Assembly (NCBI GenBank): GCA_021811225.1
Contig: JAJZPJ010000025.1
Coordinates: 1 to 19,040, forward strand
DNA from: Pseudomonadota bacterium
Lineage (GTDB): Bacteria > Pseudomonadota > Gammaproteobacteria > Burkholderiales > Rhodocyclaceae
Direction of reading: 5' to 3'
Length of the DNA: 19,040 bases
Shown: positions 14,164 through 19,040 of the stretch, in pieces
Layout of the letters: the number at the start of each line of letters is the position of its first letter
How positions within the stretch are numbered: the first letter of the stretch is position 1
Program-made: the position numbers and the translations under genes
Notes under the pieces: generated by a model
Told to the model about the DNA's origin: nothing
What the model saw: only the letters and a program-made list of their open reading frames with translations
The model's database searches: none

Positions 14164-15055
14164 AGTCCGCCAGATCGTCAAGCGCTACGGCGAAGTCCAG
14201 GCGGTGGATGGCGTTGATCTCGCCGTCGAGACCGGCAAGGTGTTCGGCCTGATCGGGCACAATGGCGCTGGCAAGAGCACCCTGTTCAAGATGATGCTGG
14301 GCTTGGTGCCGGCCACCTCCGGCGAGATACGCATCGACGGCCGGCCGGTCAGCGGCGCCGGCTTCCGCGAGGTCCGTCGCCACCTCGGCTACCTGCCGGA
14401 GAACGTGGTCTTTTACGACAATCTCAGCGGCCTCGAGACCCTGGCCTTCTTCGCCCGTCTGAAGGGTGTTGGTCGCTTCGCATGCGGCCCGCTGCTGGAT
14501 CGGGTCGGGCTCTCCGCCGCTGCCGACCGCCGCGTCAAGGGCTACTCGAAGGGGATGCGCCAGCGCCTCGGCTTGGCCCAGGCCTTGCTCGGCAAACCGA
14601 AACTGCTATTCCTCGACGAGCCGACCACGGGCCTCGATCCCGAGGGCATTCGCGAGTTCTACCGCATCCTGAAGGAGATGAAGAGCGAGGGCGCCACCAT
14701 CATCCTGACCTCTCACATCCTGTCGGAGATCCAGGAGCGGGTCGATCGTCTCGCCATCATGAAGAACGGGAAGATCCAGGCCCTCGGCACCGTCCAGTCG
14801 CTGCGGGAGACGATGGCACTGCCCCTGTGGTTTGAACTACGGCTGGCGGAGGGCGCCGAACCCCCACTGCGCCGGGCGCTAGCCGCCATCGGCGTCGACG
14901 AGATCCGGATCGAGGGGGAGCGGATTTCGGTGCATTGCCAGCGCGAGGCCAAGATGTCGGTGCTCCAGGCCCTGGCAGCGCTCGATGGTCTGGTGACCGA
15001 TCTCTACGTCCGGGAACCTTCCCTCGAGGACGTGTTTCTCGGTTATTCTGGATGA
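14144..15055 (+). CDS. nosF: NosF, ABC transporter ATP-binding protein
   Basis: 303 residues from TTG 14144. The rare start is supported by GGAGG at 14132-14136, 7 bases upstream, and by the MTNNVIEVRQIVKRYGE opening. Walker A is GHNGAGKST at 38-46, the signature is YSKGMRQRLG at 134-143, Walker B is LLFLDEP at 154-160 and the switch His is H191 in TSHIL. It hydrolyses ATP on the cytoplasmic face of NosY to drive delivery of a sulfur species or other cargo for CuZ assembly. It overlaps nosD by 20 bases and nosY by 4, implying translational coupling and balanced subunit ratios. Confidence 0.97.
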   Translation: MTNNVIEVRQIVKRYGEVQAVDGVDLAVETGKVFGLIGHNGAGKSTLFKMMLGLVPATSGEIRIDGRPVSGAGFREVRRHLGYLPENVVFYDNLSGLETLAFFARLKGVGRFACGPLLDRVGLSAAADRRVKGYSKGMRQRLGLAQALLGKPKLLFLDEPTTGLDPEGIREFYRILKEMKSEGATIILTSHILSEIQERVDRLAIMKNGKIQALGTVQSLRETMALPLWFELRLAEGAEPPLRRALAAIGVDEIRIEGERISVHCQREAKMSVLQALAALDGLVTDLYVREPSLEDVFLGYSG

Positions 15056-15891
15056 ACATCATGACCATCCTCGCCATCGAACCGCGCCAGATCGGCATCA
15101 TCGCCGCCAAGGAATTCCGCGATCGTATCCGCAACCGCTGGGTGCTGGCGGTGACCATCGTATTCACCGCCTTCGCCCTGGTCATCGCCTATTTCGGCGC
15201 CGCCCAGCAGGGCGCCGTCGGCTTCCGCAGCATCGAAATCACCATCGCCAGCCTGGTCAGCCTGGTCATTTACCTGGTGCCCCTCATTGCGCTGATACTC
15301 GGCTTCGACGCCATCGTCGGTGAGCGTGAGCGGGGTTCCCTGGACCTGCTGCTGTCCATGCCGCTGACCCGTCTTGAACTGCTCCTGGGGAAGTTCCTCG
15401 GCCTGTCGGCGGCCTTGGCCTGCTCCACCATCACCGGCTTCGGCCTGGTCGGTCTGCTGCTCGGTTCCAGGCTGTCGTCTAATGCCTGGTATAACTATGC
15501 CGGCTTCATGTTGAGCGCCGTCCTACTCGGCATGGCCTTCCTCAGCCTGGCGGTGATGGTATCGGTGTTCGCGACGGATCGCGCCCGCGCTAGCGGCGGT
15601 GCCATCGCCCTGTGGTTCTTCTTCGTCCTTGTCTATGATCTTTTGCTGCTGGGCACCCTGGTCGTCAGCGGCGGTGCCGTGGCCGCCAATGCCTTCCCTT
15701 ATCTGTTGCTGCTCAACCCAGCCGATGTCTTCCGCATCCTCAATATTTTCGGTATCAATGACGTTCGCACCCTTTACGGCCTGACCACGGTGTTTCCCGA
15801 GCGACTGGCAAGCCCGGGTTTGCTCGGAGCGGTCATGCTCGCCTGGATCATTCTGCCCCTGGGGCTAGCCAACTGGAGGTTCCGTAAATGA
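15052..15891 (+). CDS. nosY: NosY, ABC transporter permease
   Basis: 279 residues from ATG 15052, which overlaps the nosF stop as ATGA; ATG 15061 is an alternative. Amphipathic N-terminus (IIAAKEFRDRIRNRWV), then about six membrane helices. A GERERGSLDLLLSMPLTR segment between the second and third helices is the coupling-type signature of ABC-2 permeases. With NosF it forms the inner-membrane part of the CuZ maturation system that acts with NosD. Length is nearly the same as in P. stutzeri. The 3' end overlaps nosL by 4 bases. Confidence 0.96.
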   Translation: MNIMTILAIEPRQIGIIAAKEFRDRIRNRWVLAVTIVFTAFALVIAYFGAAQQGAVGFRSIEITIASLVSLVIYLVPLIALILGFDAIVGERERGSLDLLLSMPLTRLELLLGKFLGLSAALACSTITGFGLVGLLLGSRLSSNAWYNYAGFMLSAVLLGMAFLSLAVMVSVFATDRARASGGAIALWFFFVLVYDLLLLGTLVVSGGAVAANAFPYLLLLNPADVFRILNIFGINDVRTLYGLTTVFPERLASPGLLGAVMLAWIILPLGLANWRFRK

Positions 15892-16427
15892 ATGTTCTCA
15901 CCCTTAAAAACTTACGCGGCTCCACTGCCGCCATCGCCCTTGTTTTCGCCGTGGCAGGGGTCCTCGGCGGCTGCAGCAAGAGCGAACCGGTCGCTGTCAG
16001 CCCGATCGAGATCACCCGTGGCACTACCGACAGCTTGGATGGTATGACCCTGATGGATTATCCGGGACCGAAAGGGCAGATTCAATACGACCAGGGCAAA
16101 CCGGACTTCTTCTGCGACACCGTCGCAATGTTCTCGATCTACCTGAAGCCCGAGCAGCAGAGGCACGTGCGCGCTATCTTCGTCCAGGACATGGCGAAGA
16201 CCGACTGGAACAATCCGACCGGCCACTGGATCGATGCCAGGACCGCCTTCTATGTCGCCGGTTCCAAGGCCCGCGGTGCCATGGGACCGACGCTGGCCTC
16301 CTTCGCCAGCGAGTCCGACGCCAGCGCCTTCGCCGCCAGGGAAGGCGGCAAGGTCTATCGCTTCGAGCAGATCACCCCCGACATGGTCGTCCTCGACGGC
16401 GGGGTTCTCAAGGACCATATGACGTGA
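15888..16427 (+). CDS. nosL: NosL, copper chaperone lipoprotein
   Basis: 179 residues from ATG 15888, coupled to nosY by ATGA. A lipoprotein signal ends in VLGGC (25-29), so the mature protein is anchored at Cys29. The body follows clade I NosL: DYPGPKGQIQY at 57-67, FFCDTVAMF at 74-82, an FVQDMAKTDW segment, ARTAFYVAGS and GAMGPTLASF near 130. NosL binds Cu(I) in the periplasm and passes it to NosZ, probably through NosD. The CxxCGM-like cysteine pair of many NosL proteins is replaced here by DSLDGM (48-53), leaving Cys76 as the only cysteine besides the lipidated one. Confidence 0.92.
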   Translation: MNVLTLKNLRGSTAAIALVFAVAGVLGGCSKSEPVAVSPIEITRGTTDSLDGMTLMDYPGPKGQIQYDQGKPDFFCDTVAMFSIYLKPEQQRHVRAIFVQDMAKTDWNNPTGHWIDARTAFYVAGSKARGAMGPTLASFASESDASAFAAREGGKVYRFEQITPDMVVLDGGVLKDHMT

Positions 16428-16437
16428 GAGGAATTCA

Positions 16438-16707
16438 GTGAGCAGCTTTTTCGAAAACCTACCCCTGGATGCGGCGGAACAGTTGGAGCAGCTGAGCCGC
16501 CTCGTCTTCGAACTGCGCGAGGATCGCAAGCGCTTGTTGCAACAGCATGGCGTCGATAGCGAAGATACGCTGCTGGAGCTCGTCCGTAGCGGCGCCGTCG
16601 CCGAGCATCCTGGTTACGACAATTACCTCGGTGCCCGCGTCCTGGCGGCGACGCGGGAAGCGATCCGCAGCCAGTTGCAGGCCGTCATGGTCAAACTGGG
16701 AGGCTGA
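16438..16707 (+). CDS. Small helical protein of unknown function, nos operon
   Basis: 89 residues from GTG 16438 with GAGAGGA-type Shine-Dalgarno at about 16426-16432, 10 bases after nosL and 2 bases before the next gene. The sequence is almost entirely helix-favouring, charged and without cysteine, signal peptide or membrane segment, so it should be cytoplasmic. Leu/Glu heptad-like spacing (AEQLEQLSRLVFELREDRK) suggests a coiled coil near residues 13-35. I recognise no family. Tight packing implies co-translation with the TumE-like protein downstream. It may be that protein's partner or antitoxin, or an uncharacterised nos accessory factor. Confidence 0.75.
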   Translation: MSSFFENLPLDAAEQLEQLSRLVFELREDRKRLLQQHGVDSEDTLLELVRSGAVAEHPGYDNYLGARVLAATREAIRSQLQAVMVKLGG

Positions 16708-16709
16708 CG

Positions 16710-17075
16710 ATGCTGCATCCCGCCCTCAAGGACGCCATCGACCGCGAGTTCGCCGCGGTCATGGCGGAACCCGCCGAGCTGTGCCGAGACGCGCTCCTGG
16801 TGCGGCTCCACAACGACGTCGCAATCGAACTGCGCATCGCCGGCGCCGAGGAATATTCCATCGCCTGGCGCTGGGGCGAGGCCGAACTGCGCATTGACAC
16901 GGCGCCCCTGCATCGGCAACTCGCCACCTTCCCCAACCACCTGCACGACGGCGAGGGGCAACTGTGGCCCGATCCACTCACCCGCCTCGGCAGCGACCCT
17001 TGGGACAACGTTCGCGCCGTAATCGCGGCGCTGCTCGAAGACCCGCTGTTGGAGACTCACATCGGCCGGGACTGA
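16710..17075 (+). CDS. TumE/DUF6516-like small protein, nos operon
   Basis: 121 residues from ATG 16710 with GGGAGG at 16698-16703. Residues 49-91 read as a beta-rich block (EYSIAWRWGEAELRIDTAP, then LATFPNHLHDGEGQLWPDPL). This closely resembles the core of the TumE/DUF6516 toxin-like family, where a WxW-type strand, R-x-D-N/T-AP and a TFPHHxHDG motif recur. The assignment is from memory of that motif and is tentative. A C-terminal helix follows. No signal peptide or membrane segment is visible. It is the last plus-strand gene of the nos run, with the 89-residue gene immediately upstream. Either it is a toxin-antitoxin style pair captured by the operon or the fold has been recruited for a nos-related task. 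Confidence 0.75.
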   Translation: MLHPALKDAIDREFAAVMAEPAELCRDALLVRLHNDVAIELRIAGAEEYSIAWRWGEAELRIDTAPLHRQLATFPNHLHDGEGQLWPDPLTRLGSDPWDNVRAVIAALLEDPLLETHIGRD

Positions 17076-17094
17076 GGCTGCGGTCGGCGGGGCC

Positions 17095-17125
17095 AAGAAA
17101 AAGGGGAAGTCGAGGCCTCCCCTTT
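17095..17125 (-). terminator. Terminator for the cytochrome gene, possibly bidirectional
   Basis: AAAGGGGA at 17100-17107 pairs with TCCCCTTT at 17118-17125 around a 10-base loop. On the minus strand the stem is followed by TTCTTGG, giving a run of five T, and it sits 17 bases after the cytochrome stop. On the plus strand it follows the last nos-operon gene but lacks a good T tract, so it would serve that direction less well. Confidence 0.75.
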
Positions 17126-17141
17126 GGTTCCGGGGAGACGC

Positions 17142-17534
17142 TTACTTGATCTGCGCCACCATGTAGTCGACGGCGGCCTTGACGTCGTCATCGGCGAGGC
17201 CGGCGTTGGCGCCCTTCGGCGGCATCGTACCCTTGGCCCCGGTGAAGCCCTTGAGCGCGTGACCGTACAGCGTCTCCTTGCCCTGGGCGATGCGTGGGCC
17301 CCAGTCTGCCTTGTTGCCGAAGACCGGGGCGCCGCCGGCGCCGGTGCCGTGGCACATGACGCAGGTGCCCTTATACACGTGTTCGCCCTTTTCCAAGTCG
17401 CCGCCGGCAGCCGGCGCGGCTGCTGCCACTGCCGCAGGCGCAGCGGGTGCGGCCGCGGTTGGCACTGGCTCTTTCTTGCCGCAGCCCGCGAGCAGGGCGA
17501 GAAGAAGGATAGGGAAAATGGTCTGTTTCAGCAC
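17142..17534 (-). CDS. Lipoprotein class I c-type cytochrome
   Basis: 130 residues. The GTG start at 17534 is supported by GAGG (17545-17542) 7 bases upstream. The lipoprotein signal ends in LLAGC at 14-18, then an Ala/Pro-rich flexible linker (25-45) leads to one haem domain with CVMCH at 58-62 and the axial Met in GTMPPKG (M104). Length and motif spacing fit small cytochromes of the c5/c555 type. It would be membrane-anchored in the periplasm and may pass electrons to NosZ or another terminal reductase; this role is inferred from position and probable co-transcription with apbE/nosX, 52 bases upstream. Confidence 0.93.
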   Translation of the reverse strand: MLKQTIFPILLLALLAGCGKKEPVPTAAAPAAPAAVAAAAPAAGGDLEKGEHVYKGTCVMCHGTGAGGAPVFGNKADWGPRIAQGKETLYGHALKGFTGAKGTMPPKGANAGLADDDVKAAVDYMVAQIK

Positions 17535-17586
17535 TTGATTACCTCACTGATGGATTGAACATTAGGGAGCTCGGTACACAGGCGCG

Positions 17587-18648
17587 CTAAGCGGGGAACG
17601 GCATTCCGCCGAGGGCAGCAAACGCGGGCGTCATCAGATCGCGCAGCCCGCCATCGGCTTCGCGCACGATGAAATGTGCCGCTACACCTTGCTTGGTCGC
17701 GCAGGCGTAAGCCTGCTCCGGTCCGAGCACGATCAGCTTTCCCATCGCGTCGGCCAGCGCGCCCGTGGCCGCAACGACGCTTACCGACGTGAGGCGATTG
17801 TCGATGGGTCGTCCGGTCGCTGGATCGATCTCGTGGCAGTAGCGGCGACCATCGCGCTCGAAACAGATGCGGTAGTCGCCGGACGTCGCGATCGACAAGC
17901 CGGAGAGCGGCACGATGTAGCGTGGTCGGCGAGGTCCGGCTTCCGGCTGTTCGATCGCTACTTGCCATGGCCGGCCTTCGGGATTGCGGCCGCGGGTGCG
18001 CACCTCGCCGCCGGCGTCGATCAAGTAGTGCTCGATGCCGAGCGCGTCGAGTGCCTGCGCCGCCTTGTCCACACCGTAGCCTTTTGCGATACCGGAAAGG
18101 TCGGCCCGAACTTCCGGGCGCAGCTTGGCGACGGTGCTGGCATCTTCATCCAGCCTAAGCTTCTGCCATCCGACCTGGCGCTCAAGCGCGGTGACCTCGG
18201 TGTCTTCGACAACCCGCTCTCGCCGGCCGGGGCCAAAGCCCCAGGCGTCGACGGCTGGGCCGACGGTGACGTCGAACGCTCCGCTGGTCGCGGCGCTCAC
18301 CTGTTGCGCGAGCGCGAACACTGAGAACGTATCCGGCGACAGTGTGAAGGGCTTGGTTGTTGCGTGTGCGTTGAAGCGCGACAATTCCGACTGCGGCCGG
18401 AACGTCGACATCGCGATGTCCACCGCGCCCAGCGCTACGGCCACGGCGTTGCGCGCGGTGGCCCGCAGTATCGGCGAGAGCGCAGCGCCGGCGATCTTGA
18501 CCGTATAAGCCGAGCCCATGGTCAAACCGCTGAATTCAGCCGCCGGTGACACACGCAGCGCACGCGAACCACCGCACGCAGAGAGCAGCGACGCCGCACC
18601 CAGCGCTTGCACGAGAGCCCGGCGTCGGGGAGCGATTAGCGTGTCCAT
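17587..18648 (-). CDS. nosX: ApbE/NosX, FAD:protein FMN transferase
   Basis: 353 residues. It transfers FMN from FAD to a Thr in D-x-x-S/T-GAT motifs, here most plausibly Thr175 of NosR. The N-terminus has RRR at 8-10 and a lipobox LLSAC (21-25), suggesting export as a lipoprotein, perhaps by Tat. Family motifs are complete: GSAYTVK near 45-51, DLSGIAKGYGVD at 183-194, DAGGEVRTRG at 211-220, HEIDPATGRPI at 272-282 and TGALADAMGK at 295-304. The start at ATG 18648 has no Shine-Dalgarno, and the predicted transcription start is at or within two bases of that ATG, so the message may be leaderless. The gene could equally be named apbE; nosX is used because of the locus. Confidence 0.94.
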   Translation of the reverse strand: MDTLIAPRRRALVQALGAASLLSACGGSRALRVSPAAEFSGLTMGSAYTVKIAGAALSPILRATARNAVAVALGAVDIAMSTFRPQSELSRFNAHATTKPFTLSPDTFSVFALAQQVSAATSGAFDVTVGPAVDAWGFGPGRRERVVEDTEVTALERQVGWQKLRLDEDASTVAKLRPEVRADLSGIAKGYGVDKAAQALDALGIEHYLIDAGGEVRTRGRNPEGRPWQVAIEQPEAGPRRPRYIVPLSGLSIATSGDYRICFERDGRRYCHEIDPATGRPIDNRLTSVSVVAATGALADAMGKLIVLGPEQAYACATKQGVAAHFIVREADGGLRDLMTPAFAALGGMPFPA

Positions 18649-18653
18649 GGCAT

Positions 18654-18659
18654 ATTATA
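18654..18659 (-). promoter_or_regulatory. Predicted apbE/nosX -10 element
   Basis: The minus strand reads TATAAT exactly. With normal spacing the transcription start falls at about 18646-18648, coinciding with the ATG of the apbE/nosX gene. Confidence 0.7.
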
Positions 18660-18680
18660 ATAGGAGGAGACGTTGCAACC

Positions 18681-18694
18681 TTGATTTGAATCAA
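18681..18694 (-). promoter_or_regulatory. FNR/DNR-type binding site upstream of apbE/nosX
   Basis: TTGAT at 18681-18685 and ATCAA at 18690-18694 separated by TTGA form a second perfect FNR-family palindrome. Its centre (18687.5) lies 40.5-41.5 bases from the start predicted from the TATAAT box, the class II activator position. It probably co-regulates the apbE/nosX-cytochrome unit with nosZ. Confidence 0.85.
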
Positions 18695-18831
18695 GGGGGC
18701 CGGGTCGGCGCGTCGCAAATGGGGTCGTGCGACATTTTCTCGATTTTTAGTCCGAATTCAAGCGCCGAGCGTTCCGCTGCACATTGCGCAACAGGGCAGA
18801 GAAAGCTGGCACGCGATGCGGCCGGGGTTGT

Positions 18832-19040
18832 TTAGCCCTTCGTCGTCAGCAGCGGTGTCACGACGTGAGTAAGTCTCTGGTGCGTCCACGCTGGGTGGGC
18901 ATCGTCCCAGCCATTGTCGCGCAACAGACCTGCCCGGTCGATCACGAAGCTCACCGGAATGCGCCAGATGCGCCCGTAGCCCGGGGCGCTGGAGTCGGCC
19001 AGCAGTCCCACCGGAAAGCTGAGCTGCCGCGCCACCGCGC
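18832..19040 (-). CDS. TlpA/thioredoxin-like protein (3' end only)
   Basis: The reading is open from the window edge to the TAG at 18832-18834, giving 68 complete C-terminal codons. Residues RIWRIPVSFVIDRAGLLRDN carry the cis-Pro loop and the following strand and turn of a thioredoxin fold of TlpA/redoxin type. The CxxC motif would be outside the window. Such proteins are periplasmic thiol-disulfide reductants or peroxiredoxin relatives; cytochrome c maturation or Cu-site assembly are possible roles. The internal GTG at 19035 is not a credible start. Confidence 0.75.
   Translation of the reverse strand, partial: AVARQLSFPVGLLADSSAPGYGRIWRIPVSFVIDRAGLLRDNGWDDAHPAWTHQRLTHVVTPLLTTKG

Noticed and set aside
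14935..15051. Upstream extension of nosY
   Set aside because: It lies within nosF. The ATGA overlap at 15052 is the normal coupled start.

Overview
The window comes from a denitrifying member of the Pseudomonadota. Betaproteobacteria of Rhodocyclales type are my best guess, based on high GC, a Tat-exported clade I NosZ, perfect FNR/DNR-type boxes (TTGAT-N4-ATCAA) and the gene complement; this assignment is inference. The right two thirds is a compact nitrous oxide reductase (nos) locus. The left third is a patchwork of cobalt/B12 genes, an insertion sequence relic, an odd sigma-54-like fusion gene and a large c-di-GMP protein.

Left region (1-7778). The window opens in the 3' end of a BtuF-like cobalamin-binding protein. 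A cobalamin riboswitch follows, with an apparent Shine-Dalgarno-sequestering hairpin, in front of a NiCoT-family cobalt/nickel permease. Next is a decayed IS4-family transposase (nonsense codon, internal deletion, frameshift). Directly abutting it is a 413-codon ORF that joins sigma-54 (RpoN) core-binding and DNA-binding modules, including an RpoN-box-like sequence, to a C-terminal GIY-YIG nuclease domain. This is the most unusual object in the window. A 0.5 kb stretch without a clear gene carries six CAAG repeats. It precedes a 1,249-1,255-residue membrane sensor with HAMP, PAS, GAF, GGDEF and EAL domains.

nos locus (7930-17075, plus strand). A 106-bp structure with near-perfect 25-bp inverted repeats is followed by an FNR-type box spaced for class II activation, then nosZ and a strong terminator. 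nosR, nosD, nosF, nosY and nosL follow as a tightly packed, overlapping operon. Two further small genes are appended: a helical 89-residue protein of unknown function and a 121-residue protein resembling the TumE/DUF6516 toxin-like family. NosZ reduces N2O to N2. NosR (flavin plus Fe-S membrane protein) supplies electrons and maturation functions, NosDFY is the ABC-type CuZ maturation system, and NosL is the copper chaperone.

Right region (17100-19040, minus strand). A lipoprotein c-type cytochrome and an ApbE/NosX flavin transferase lie in the opposite orientation. They are probably one operon driven by a second perfect FNR-type box, placed so that the apbE/nosX mRNA would be leaderless. ApbE would flavinylate NosR, and the cytochrome may feed electrons to NosZ. 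The window closes in the 3' end of a TlpA/thioredoxin-like gene.
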